Notes under the pieces: model-generated | Told to the model about the DNA's origin: nothing | Seen by the model: the letters and a program-made list of their open reading frames with translations, nothing else | Database searches by the model: none | Shown: piece by piece, positions 50,258-59,406 of the stretch | How positions within the stretch are numbered: the first letter of the stretch is position 1 | Layout of the letters: every line of letters begins with the position of its first letter | Program-made: the position numbers and the translations under genes | Source: Campylobacter canadensis | GTDB taxonomy: Bacteria > Campylobacterota > Campylobacteria > Campylobacterales > Campylobacteraceae | Direction: 5' to 3' | Length of the DNA: 64,000 nt | Assembly (NCBI RefSeq): GCF_013177655.1 | Contig: NZ_CP035946.1 | Span: forward strand, 310,001 to 374,000

Positions 50258-51187
50258 TTAAAATTTTCTTAAATTGAATATTTTTTTTAACTTTTGCTGT
50301 TCTGCCCTTGAATAAATATTATGTGAATAAACTTTGCTTAACATTGATATATCTTTATGCCCTAATAACTTTGCTATTAAGGGGAGATTTACATTTTTAT
50401 TTGTCAATAAACTTGCGTAGGTGTGCCTTGTTGAGTGTAGGGATTTTTGCTTAATATTATGTTTTTTAAGTAACTTTTTAAAAGAATAATAAATTGAATG
50501 ATAACTTTGTGTGAATGATTTGAATTTTATTTTTTGTAAATGCTCTTTTAAAAGCTCTGGCATATATATTTTACGAGATTGATTATTTTTAGGAGTGCTT
50601 ATGCCGTAGCGAGTTTTATTTAGGGTTATTAAAATATAATTTTGCTTGTAATTAATGCTAGAATTCGTTAGGGCTAGGATTTCTCCTGCTCTTGCACCTG
50701 TGAAAAATGCAAAATATAAAAAGGTTTGAAGTTCGCTTGCGGAAGTTAGTAAAAGGGATTTTATTTGGCTTAGTTTAAAAGTTTTTTTGTTATTTTGGAT
50801 TGATGGTTTAAGCTTTTTTATGGTTTTTGTGGTTGGGTTTTGACTTATTATATTTAAATCTATTGCTAGGTTAAAGGCGCTTGATGCATAGGAGATGATT
50901 TGCTTTATGCTGCTTTGTTTTAAGCCTTTATTTAAAAGAGAATTTAAAAGGGAGTAAAAGTCTAGGTTTGTGTATGTGCTGATGGCTTTATCTTCAAGAT
51001 AGCTAAAAAGTGTTTTGTGAAGAAAAAATCTTGTGCTTTTGGTGGTTTGCTTGATATGGCTTAGCTTTGTATTTAGCTTGCAAAGTTGTGAAAGCTTTGA
51101 GTGTTTAGCGATTTTGCTTGGTTTTGCGATGGCAAAAAATAATTTTTTTATTTTTTTAAATATGTTTAAAAAATAATTTAAAAACAT
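50258..51187 (-). CDS. Tyrosine recombinase / integrase
   Basis: 309 residues from the ATG at 51187, which has AGGAG 5 bp upstream; a longer reading start exists at 51220 but is less likely. Basic N-terminus, SAM-like core-binding domain (about 70-150), catalytic domain with Arg in FTGARAGEILAL, a beta-hairpin Lys in NQSRKIYMP, HSTRHTYASLL, LLGHKDIS and Tyr in SKVYSHNIYS. All catalytic residues are present, so it is probably active. It is a stand-alone, phage-integrase-like enzyme, not adjacent to phage or transfer genes. It reads into the truncated pil10 leader, on the edge of an inverted repeat, so it may act on the islands or be a passenger. Confidence 0.88.
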   Translation of the reverse strand: MFLNYFLNIFKKIKKLFFAIAKPSKIAKHSKLSQLCKLNTKLSHIKQTTKSTRFFLHKTLFSYLEDKAISTYTNLDFYSLLNSLLNKGLKQSSIKQIISYASSAFNLAIDLNIISQNPTTKTIKKLKPSIQNNKKTFKLSQIKSLLLTSASELQTFLYFAFFTGARAGEILALTNSSINYKQNYILITLNKTRYGISTPKNNQSRKIYMPELLKEHLQKIKFKSFTQSYHSIYYSFKKLLKKHNIKQKSLHSTRHTYASLLTNKNVNLPLIAKLLGHKDISMLSKVYSHNIYSRAEQQKLKKIFNLRKF

Positions 51188-51275
51188 TGTGTCTCCTTTG
51201 TGTAAAATTAATTCATACAAATATTATCCTTTATTTGATATATTTTTAGTGCAATTTTAAAAATAAGGAGAAAAA

Positions 51276-51920
51276 ATGTTTAGTTTAAGAACTTTAAAAT
51301 ACGATATTAAAGACTTTTCAGGCTTTTTAAGTGAGGAAACTTTTAATTACCACTATTCAAAACATCATCAAACTTATGTGAATAATTTAAATAATTTAAT
51401 TAAAGGAAGTGAGTTTGAGGGTAAGGATTTAGTAAGCATAATTAGGGGCTCTAAAGATGGTATTTTCAATAATGCTGCGCAGGTTTATAACCACGATTTT
51501 TACTTTGATTGCATTGCACCTAGCAAAGATGTAGGGGCGATGAGCGATGAGCTAAAGGCGGCTATTGAAAGAGATTTTGGCACCTGTGAGAAGTTTAAAG
51601 ATGAGTTTATAAAAGGTGCTACAGGACTTTTTGGTAGTGGGTGGTTTTGGCTTGTGCTAAACCTTGATAGTAAGAAATTAGAGCTTGTAAAAACACAAAA
51701 TGCACAAACTCCAATCGTAGAAAATAAGGTGCCTTTGCTTGTGGTTGATGTGTGGGAGCATGCTTATTATGTTGATTATAGAAACGCTAGAGCTGGTTAT
51801 TTAGAGAAATTTTATGAGCATATTTGTTGGCATTTTGTGTCGGCTTGTTATGAATGGGCGTTAAAAGAAGGTATGAATTCTGTTAGCTTTTATGCTAATG
51901 AGTTACATAACAATAAGTAA
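51276..51920 (+). CDS. sodB: Iron superoxide dismutase
   Basis: 214 residues. Metal ligands are visible: His in FNYHYSKHHQTYVNNL (about 27 and the second His near 74 in YNHDFYFDCI), Asp and His in VDVWEHAYYVDYRN (about 157-161). GSGWFWLV and the Gly and Gln pattern fit the Fe form. Cytosolic superoxide detoxification. AAGGAG site. Divergent from the integrase and flanked on both sides by island repeats; a strong terminator follows at 51932. Confidence 0.95.
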   Translation: MFSLRTLKYDIKDFSGFLSEETFNYHYSKHHQTYVNNLNNLIKGSEFEGKDLVSIIRGSKDGIFNNAAQVYNHDFYFDCIAPSKDVGAMSDELKAAIERDFGTCEKFKDEFIKGATGLFGSGWFWLVLNLDSKKLELVKTQNAQTPIVENKVPLLVVDVWEHAYYVDYRNARAGYLEKFYEHICWHFVSACYEWALKEGMNSVSFYANELHNNK

Positions 51921-51931
51921 ATATTATATAA

Positions 51932-51967
51932 AAATGGGTGCTATATTTTACAAATATACGCCCATTT
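51932..51967 (+). terminator. Terminator after sodB
   Basis: AAATGGG/CCCATTT outer stem and TATATTT/AAATATA inner stem. Confidence 0.75.
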
Positions 51968-52087
51968 ATGAAATATATTTTTCTTTGAAAAATCTGCACT
52001 TAATTGGTAAATGCGTTCTTGCTTAGAAAATACACACTTGATTAATAGTAAAAAATCGTTATAAATGTAGTTAAATATTATAAAAAA

Positions 52088-52144
52088 ACCTTGTAAAAAT
52101 TGTGCAAGGTGTGGCAGGGTTAAAACCTGCTAAAAGACCTTGCA
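52088..52144 (+). other. Cassette border hairpin of S5
   Basis: ACCTTG (52088), TGCAAGGT (52103) and ACCTTGCA (52137-52144), with the inner GCAGG/CCTGC stem and one base change in the last bulge (TAAAAG for TAAAAA). Confidence 0.8.
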
Positions 52145-52170
52145 TATAAGTATTTAAAATCTTTATTGAT

Positions 52171-54033
52171 AATACTACTTCATTTAACGGGCAAAAATTA
52201 TTAAGTGGAAACTTCTCAAACAAAGAATTCCAAATCGGTGCATATTCAAACGAAACAGTAAAAGCAAGTATTGGTGCAACAACATCAGATAAAATCGGCT
52301 TAACAAGATTTGAAACAGGACATAATGTACGCCAAAGCGACCTAGCAATAGGTGGAGATAAAGTAACAGTTACTTTTAAAAATGTTGATGGAATTAATGA
52401 TTTTACTTTTGAACCAGTAAGTATAGTTGATGGTAACAATATTAAAGCAGGTAATGGTTTAGGTGTTTTAGCTGAAGCTATTAATAAATCTAGCGATAAA
52501 ACAGGTATTAAAGCTTCTTTAACAGCTCAAACAGTTTTTGCACAACCAATTAAAGCAGGAACAACACTTGAAGGCTTTTCAATCAACGGTGTTACAATAG
52601 GTTCAATAGAAGTAAAAGACAAAGATGGAAACGGTGCTTTAAGGTCTGCAATTAATGCCGTTAAAGACCAAACAGGAGTAGAAGCATCAGTTGATAGCAA
52701 AGGTAGATTAGTATTAAACAACCGTGATGGTCGTGGTATTAAGATTACTGATGGTGTTGATAAGAGTAATTTAGATGTTACAAAACAAACAGGTGATAAA
52801 GATATAACAGATGGTCGTGTAGCAGATAAACATTTACTATATACAACAAAAGGTGATAATAAAGCAGCTGATACAGGTAATGCAAAACTTGGTAATGGTC
52901 AAGTAGCAGTTGATTTGGGTGCAGTTGATACTTGGAAAGGCGATGGAGTAACTGGTACAGCAGGAAATGGTAATAAAGGTTCAATTTTAAATGAAAATAA
53001 TAAATTTGAAGATGTACAAAAAGCACATTATGAACAAGATGCAAGAATTGCAAAAGATGGTTATGATCAAGCTAAAGGTAAAGTAGCAGAAGATGGTAAG
53101 GTAACATTAACAGATTTAGCTGCAAAAGCTATCGGTGCATTAAATTTAGCTAATGCTAAACAAGGACCTACTGGTCCAAATGAAGGCGCAGAACCTAGTG
53201 GTATATTAGAAGAAGCTAAAGTTGCTTTAGCTGCAGTTAAAACAGAACATGCTAGCGTAGCTGATGCAAATGCTAAAATAGATGCTGCAATAAATGCAAT
53301 GTCAAAAATAGTTGATAGTGCTGCAGGTAAAACTATGGCAGATAATGAAGGGGAAAATGGTATTGTCGCATACGCTGCATTAAATTTCTTAAAAGGTTTA
53401 AAAGAAGGTTTAAATGAGCCTAATAGAAGTGGTTTAACTGATATTATTGGTTTAACTGATGAAAATAAAACTAATTTTGGAAGATTAAGCCTTAGCTCAA
53501 ATAACGGAAGAGACATAGTTGTACAAGCAACAACTTCAGTTGTAGGTGCAGATGGAAAATTAAAAGAAATTGATGTTACAAGTGCTTTAGGCTTTGATAA
53601 AAATGTTGTAGAAAAAACAATATCTTTAAGAGAAACAAACGCAACTATTTCTAAAGAAGACGCAGACGCAATGGGCTTTAACACAGAAGAATGGCAAGCA
53701 GGAGAGAGTGGCGACAACCAAAATGGTTACGCTGCAGGTGTAATGACCTTAAAAGGAGCAATGGCAATGATGAACATAGCAGAAAACGCTATTAAAGCAC
53801 TAGAAGCTGTAAGAAGCGACCTTGGTTCTGTTCAAAACCAATTAGTTTCTACAATCAATAACATTAGCGTAACTCAAGTTAATGTTAAATCAGCAGAAAG
53901 CCAAATAAGAGACCTAGACTTTGCTAGTGAAAGTTCTAACTTTAGTAAGCAACAAATCCTAGCTCAAAGTGGTGTTTATGCGTTAAGCCAATCAAATGCA
54001 GTTCAACAAAATGTTATGAAGTTGTTACAATAG
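52171..54033 (+). pseudogene. Silent flagellin cassette S5 (5'-truncated, mosaic)
   Basis: 621 codons of S2 type, except for a patch around 53341-53417 (MADNEGENGIVAYAALNFLKG), which is identical in bases to S1 and flaA where S2, S3, S4 and S6 have TEGEDAMVAHSFIQF. After the patch it returns to S2 type (SVVGADGKLKEID). Also ITDGRV for ITNGRV. No promoter, start or 5' constant part. It lies downstream of sodB. Confidence 0.9.
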
Positions 54034-54137
54034 TAAAAGAATATAATCTTAGCTTAGTAACAAAAGCTTATAATGTTAGCTTAGTAACAAAAGCTTATAA
54101 TGTTAGCTTAGTAACAAAAGCTTATAATCTTATCTTA

Positions 54138-54165
54138 GAAGTTAGCCTAAAGCTAACTTCTTTTT
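54138..54165 (+). terminator. Intrinsic terminator after S5
   Basis: GAAGTTAGC/GCTAACTTC stem and TTTTTG, after three copies of the 27-bp repeat. Confidence 0.85.
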
Positions 54166-56112
54166 GTTTTATTATATCCCCACATCACAACCATCAACAA
54201 CCCCACGCAACCATTTTTGTTTTTCTAAATTCTTTTAATTTTCTTTTGCTTTTTTTAACTTTATTTACACTGTTTTTAATTCTTTTTAATTTTTTTATTT
54301 CTTTTTATTTCTTTTTGTTTCTTTTAACTTTTTCAATTCTTTTTATTTCTTTTCAATTTTTTAGCTTTCTTTTACTTTTTCTAAACTTTTTTCGCTTTCT
54401 TATTTACCCCCCCCCAACCAAAAAACAATCAACAACCCTAACTACAAGCTTAAATAAAACTTAATTTAATGTATCTTTAAGCTATTAATTAAAACACAAG
54501 ATTAATTTTGTAGTATTTAGAGAAGTTAGGAAAGCTCTTTTAATGTCTTTTTATTTTCTTATCTACCCCCACCACCTACCTTCAAGCTATCAACTACAAA
54601 CTTAAATAAAACTTAATTTAATGTATTTTTAAGTTTGTAGTAAAAAGTACAAGATTAAAATTGTAATATTTATAGAAATTGCAGAAACCACCAATATTTA
54701 ACCCTACAATATAAAAAAGCATTTTTAAAAACTATCTAATCACTCAAAATATTTATAACCCCAACACCATTTTTATCACAACAAATCATCATTCAACCCT
54801 ACCAATTTTCAGTCCCACTGCCACCAACAATCAATCCTTACTCTACTTATCAATACTCTAAAATATTTTTACACTATCCAACCACTCAAACTTTACCCCC
54901 CCCCAAAAAAACAATCAACAACACTAACTACAAGCTTAAATAAAACTGAATTTAATGTATCTTTAAGCTAAATTATCAATTCTTCTTATTTATATTACAA
55001 TCTAAGTTAAAAAATACTAATTCCCACTAATAAAATAACTAAAGCAACAAAATATAGAAAAACACCCCCTAATAAATATCTAATTTTATTTGTTATCAAC
55101 CAAGCTAACTATAAAAACCAACTAACTACTACTAACAATATTACTTAATTTTTACAATCAAATTAAGTATTTTTATTTTACATATTCATTAATCCTTAAA
55201 CTCCCAACTACAAACTTAAATAAAACTTAATTTAATACAATATTAAGTTTATAGTAAAAAAACATAAGATTAAAATTGCATCATTTAGGGAAATTCTTTT
55301 AAATTTTTTAGTTTATTTTGCTTTTTTAAATTCTTTTGATTTTCTTTTAGTCTCTTTTGTTTTCTTTTGCTTTTTTAACTTTATTTACACTGTTTTCAAT
55401 TCTTTTTAATTTCTTTTACTTTTTCTAAACTCTTTTTGCTTTCTTATTTGTCCCCTAACTAAAAATCACTATTCCATCCCCACCACCAAAAAAAACAATC
55501 AACAACCCTAACTATAAGCTTAAATAAAACTGAATTTAATGTATTTTTAAGTTTATAGTAAAAATATGTGATTAAAATTACAGCACTATACGAAGATTAC
55601 GAAGATTACGAAGATTACGAAGATTACGAAGATTACGAAGATTACGAAGATTACGAAGATTACGAAGATTACGAAGATTACGAAGATTGCAGCTTAAATA
55701 AAACTTAATTTAATGTGTTCTTAAGTTTGCAGTAAAAAGCACAAGATTAAATTAGCAGTATTACTAAGGTTTGGAATAGTTGGAATAGTTGTAAGAGTTA
55801 GAAGAAAGCAACTTCAATCAAACCTAACTTAATATATTTATAAGTTTATTATTTGTTATTATGTATTTTTACTAAATGTTATTATCTTTATTTATTTATC
55901 TTACTTACTAACACAAAAAAAGCATCTTTAAAAGTACTAAATAATCAACTTTAATTAGTAATCTTAAAGCTTAAAAAAAGCTAAAAAGTTATGTATTAAA
56001 ATATAAGCTAAAGCTATAAAAGTATTTATACATAATAATTTAAAACCAAGTACTTATTTTAATTTCTTGCACAAAAAGTAAAAAGATAAATTATTTTTTA
56101 CAAGGAGTTATT
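54166..56112 (+). other. Repeat-filled stretch and pilin leader between S5 and pil11
   Basis: Nearly identical copy of 6459-8413: C runs of 9 at about 54407 and 54896, element copies near 54445, 54590, 54925, 55205, 55515 and 55690, the 240-bp AT block at 54963-55200, the 9-bp array at 55589 and the complete pilin leader from about 55812. No gene. Confidence 0.7.
55589..55687 (+). repeat. 9-bp tandem repeat, 11 copies
   Basis: TACGAAGAT, one unit fewer than the paralogous array at 7881. Confidence 0.9.
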
Positions 56113-56583
56113 ATGAAAAAAGGTTTTACAATGATTGAACTAATCTTTGTTATTGTTATTTTAGGTATATTAGCTGCTGTGGCTATTCCTAAGATTAATG
56201 CTACTAGAGATGATGCGGAGAAGGTTAAGTCAGCTCAAAATATTGTTACTTTAATTGGGGATTTAGGGTCTTATTATACGGCTCAGGGGGAATTTGCATC
56301 AGCTAAAAAATTAAATGAGTTAACAAATGTGGCTTTAAATACTGTAACTGGTTTAACAGGTCAATTAAAGATTGGCTCAGATAGTGATTGTTTAAAGATT
56401 AAGGTTGATTCTGCAAATGGTAAAGTTACTTTTACAGGTAAAGCTTCTGCAAGTAAAGCATGCACTGAAACTTTACAGTTAGAGACAGTTAAAGCAGCTT
56501 TTGGAGGGAAAGATTTAGTTACCGAAACAGATCATAAAGCTGAAATTGATTATGCTGCTTCAAGCGTAAATTTTAATTTTTAA
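56113..56583 (+). CDS. pil11: prepilin-like protein with complete leader
   Basis: 156 residues, same protein as pil10, but here the common leader is complete, so this is the copy more likely to be expressed. Prepilin signal, two cysteines and variable end VTETDHKAEIDYAASSVNFNF as in pil10. Followed by the 20-bp hairpin and the 117-residue ORF. Confidence 0.84.
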   Translation: MKKGFTMIELIFVIVILGILAAVAIPKINATRDDAEKVKSAQNIVTLIGDLGSYYTAQGEFASAKKLNELTNVALNTVTGLTGQLKIGSDSDCLKIKVDSANGKVTFTGKASASKACTETLQLETVKAAFGGKDLVTETDHKAEIDYAASSVNFNF

Positions 56584-56594
56584 TAAATAACACT

Positions 56595-56614
56595 AACCCA
56601 GTTTATACTGGGTT
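56595..56614 (+). terminator. Hairpin between pil11 and the small ORF
   Basis: AACCCAGT-TTAT-ACTGGGTT; the same as after pil10. Confidence 0.6.
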
Positions 56615-56633
56615 ATAAAACAAAGGAGAAAAT

Positions 56634-56987
56634 ATGAAAACTTTAACAAAAAATGACTTTATCCAAAAATGGCAAAAAGACTTTGAATTATTATATGATG
56701 ATGGTAAATTAGGAATTGTTGTAGCTGATTATACTGATGGTTTAGGTCAAGGTAGAGATATTGGCTTATTTTGGTCAAATACTAAGCACGATAATGATAG
56801 CATACCTTATCCAACTGCTGGCGGTAATAAAAATATTGCTCCAATAAGAATTAGTCGTAAATTTACTTTAGCTATATTAAAAGAAATAATTGCTGATAAA
56901 TTTTGCTTAAATCCATCAAGAGTAAAAGAACTTATTGCTTTATATAAAAACGACCTTAATATTAATCCTGAAGTAGAGAATGTATAG
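56634..56987 (+). CDS. Unknown 117-residue protein linked to pil11
   Basis: Identical to the protein at 49302-49655 and in the same relation to its pilin: 50 bp after the pilin stop, AAGGAG site, same strand. Not recognised; soluble, with helices at both ends and a Gly-rich middle. No dedicated promoter is visible, so it likely depends on read-through from the pilin. Its presence after only one pilin type suggests it travels with that type as a cargo gene. Confidence 0.7.
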   Translation: MKTLTKNDFIQKWQKDFELLYDDGKLGIVVADYTDGLGQGRDIGLFWSNTKHDNDSIPYPTAGGNKNIAPIRISRKFTLAILKEIIADKFCLNPSRVKELIALYKNDLNINPEVENV

Positions 56988-58343
56988 TTTTTATACATTT
57001 TTTACAATTTAAGTAATATACAAAGTGAAAATACACAATTTTTACTTCAATTTATTTTGTTATATAATTATTTATAATCTTATTTAAAAATTTCATATAA
57101 ACACATACTTGCTAATATATTTGTATATTTTTTTATTTTTTTTATTTTCCTAGTGCTGTAAATTTAATCTTGTGTTTTAACTATTGTCTTAAAAATACAT
57201 TAAATTCAGTTTTATTTAAGCTGCCATCTTCTCTAACATCTGCAACTTCTCTAACATCTGCAACTTCTCTAACATCTGCAACTTCTCTAACATCTGCAAC
57301 TTCTCTAACTTCTCTAGCTTTCTAGTACTATAAAATTAATCTCATACTTTTTACTATTAGTTTAAAAATAAATTAAATTCAGTTTTATTTAAGCTGCTAA
57401 CTTCTTCATTTTCTTCATTTTCTTCATTTTCTTCATTTTCTTCATTTTCTTCATTTTCTTCATTTTCTTCATTTTCTTCATTTTCTTCATTTTCTTCATT
57501 TTCTTCATTTTATTCATTTTATTCATTTTATTCATTTTCCTAGTACTGTAAATTTATTCTTGTGTTTTAACTATTGTCTTAAAAATACATTAAATTCAGT
57601 TTTATTTAAGCTGCACCCTTCCAACCCTTCCAACTATTCCAAATCTTCGTAATACTGCTAATTTAATCTTGTGCTTTAATTACTAGCTTAAAAATATATT
57701 AAATTAAGTTTTATTTAAGTTTATGGTTGGGATTTTGATGAGTGAGAGATGATGATTTGTTGTATTGTATAGGGAGTGGTAAAAACTGATGAGATGTAGT
57801 GTAAGAATGATTGCTTGTGTATTAGATAAAGTATTGATAAGTAGAGTAAAGATTGATGGTTGTTCAGGGTTGAATGATTGGCGGTTTCTGCAATTTCCCT
57901 AAATGATGCAATTTTAATCTTATGTTTTTTTACTATAAACTTAATATTGTATTAAATTAAGTTTTATTTAAGTTTGTAGTTGGGAGTTTAAGGATTAATG
58001 AATATGTAAAATAAAAATACTTAATTTGATTGTAAAAATTAAGTAATATTGTTAGTAGTAGTTAGTTGGTTTTTATAGTTAGCTTGGTTGATAACAAATA
58101 AAATTAGATATTTATTAGGGGGTGTTTTTCTATATTTTGTTGCTTTAGTTATTTTATTAGTGGGAATTAGTATTTTTTAACTTAGATTGTAATATAAATA
58201 AGAAGAATTGATAATTTAGCTTAAAGATACATTAAATTCAGTTTTATTTAAGCTTGTAGTTGGAGTTGTTGATTGTTTTTTGGTTGAGGGGGGGGGTAAT
58301 GAGCTAAGTTGTGTGTTTGTTTTAATGTTTAAAAAGTGTAAGT
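56988..58343. other. Repeat-filled centre of island D
   Basis: Reverse copy of 47946-49301: the 18-bp array (57238-57309), the 10-bp array (about 57405-57538), element copies near 57150, 57335, 57550, 57660, 57920 and 58208, the 240-bp AT block reversed at about 57975-58215 and a G run near 58288. No gene. Confidence 0.7.
57238..57309. repeat. 18-bp tandem repeat, four copies
   Basis: ATCTGCAACTTCTCTAAC four times, the inverted partner of 48980-49051. Confidence 0.88.
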
Positions 58344-58371
58344 AAAAAGGTAGTTTTTAGGCTACCTTTTT
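58344..58371 (-). terminator. Intrinsic terminator after pil12
   Basis: AAGGTAG/CTACCTT stem, read leftward. Confidence 0.85.
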
Positions 58372-58384
58372 GTTTTTGTTTTTA

Positions 58385-58873
58385 TTAGAAATCTAATTTA
58401 ACACCTGAAGCTGAATAGTCGATTGTGTGAGTATTTGCGCCACTATCTGTTAAATCTTTATTACCAAAAGCTGCTTTTACTGTTGATAATTTTAAAGTTT
58501 CTTCACAAGCTTTACTAGGTGAAGTTGTTTTTCCTGTAAAAGTAACTTTACCATTTGCAGAATCAACCTTAATTGTTAAACAATTATCATCTTTACCGAT
58601 TTTTAATTTTGCAGTATCTTTAGCGGTGCTACTAAAAGCCACATTAGTCATTTTTGCAAAATCAATATCAGTACCACCAGTCTTAGTAGCAAATTTCCCC
58701 TGAGCCGTATAATAAGACCCTAAATCCCCAATTAAAGTAACAATATTTTGAGCTGACTTAACCTTCTCCGCATCATCTCTAGTAGCATTAATCTTAGGAA
58801 TAGCCACAGCAGCTAATATACCTAAAATAACAATAACAAAGATTAGTTCAATCATTGTAAAACCTTTTTTCAT
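58385..58873 (-). CDS. pil12: prepilin-like protein
   Basis: 162 residues, same protein as pil9, inverted. Complete leader to 59174. Upstream of it the flank GCTTGTAGTTGATAGC is shared with pil4 and not with pil9. Only about 530 bp separate it from the end of S6, less than in any other island. Confidence 0.84.
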   Translation of the reverse strand: MKKGFTMIELIFVIVILGILAAVAIPKINATRDDAEKVKSAQNIVTLIGDLGSYYTAQGKFATKTGGTDIDFAKMTNVAFSSTAKDTAKLKIGKDDNCLTIKVDSANGKVTFTGKTTSPSKACEETLKLSTVKAAFGNKDLTDSGANTHTIDYSASGVKLDF

Positions 58874-59245
58874 AATAACTCCTTGTAAAAAATAATTTAT
58901 CTTTTTACTTTTTGTGCAAGAAATTAAAATAAGTACTTGGTTTTAAATTATTATGTATAAATACTTTTATAGCTTTAGCTTATATTTTAATACATAACTT
59001 TTTAGCTTTTTTTAAGCTTTAAGATTACTAATTAAAGTTGATTATTTAGTACTTTTAAAGATGCTTTTTTTGTGTTAATAAGTAAGATAAATAAATAAAG
59101 ATAATAACATTTAGTAAAAATACATAATAACAAATAATAAACTTATAAATATATTAAGTTAGGTTTGATTGAAGCTTGTAGTTGATAGCTTGAAGGTAGG
59201 TGGTGGGTAGTTGTTTTTTTTTTTTGGGGGGGGGGATATAATAAA
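58874..59245 (-). other. Leader of pil12 and short G-run spacer
   Basis: Pilin leader to 59174, then the flank shared with island B, a run of 12 T's directly followed by 10 G's (59226-59235), and the S6 terminator. The purine-rich spacer seen in the other islands is missing, as if deleted between G runs. Confidence 0.65.
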
Positions 59246-59275
59246 ACAAAAAGAAGTTAGCTTTAGGCTAACTTC
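59246..59275 (-). terminator. Intrinsic terminator after S6
   Basis: GAAGTTAGC/GCTAACTTC stem with an A-run; four copies of the 27-bp repeat lie between it and the stop codon. Confidence 0.85.
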
Positions 59276-59406
59276 TAAGATAAGATTATAAGCTTTTGTT
59301 ACTAAGATAACATTATAAGCTTTTGTTACTAAGCTAACATTATCAGCTTTTGTTACTAAGCTAACATTATCAGCTTTTGTTACTAAGCTAAGATTATATT
59401 CTTTTA

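Larger units (their letters stand above)
56067..59174. repeat. Inverted repeat of islands C and D, right arm (3108 bp)
   Basis: Reverse copy of 47115-50222, from TTGCAC in the pil11 leader to the outer edge of the pil12 leader. Confidence 0.85.

Noticed and set aside
49302-51187. Prophage or genomic island with integrase
   Set aside because: No structural, replication or transfer genes accompany the recombinase, and no direct-repeat attachment sites could be seen. The tRNA-Asn is 30 kb away and intact.
52171-54033. A second functional flagellin (flaB)
   Set aside because: All copies other than 37226-39502 lack codons 1-127. No sigma-54 motif or second complete flagellin exists in the window.
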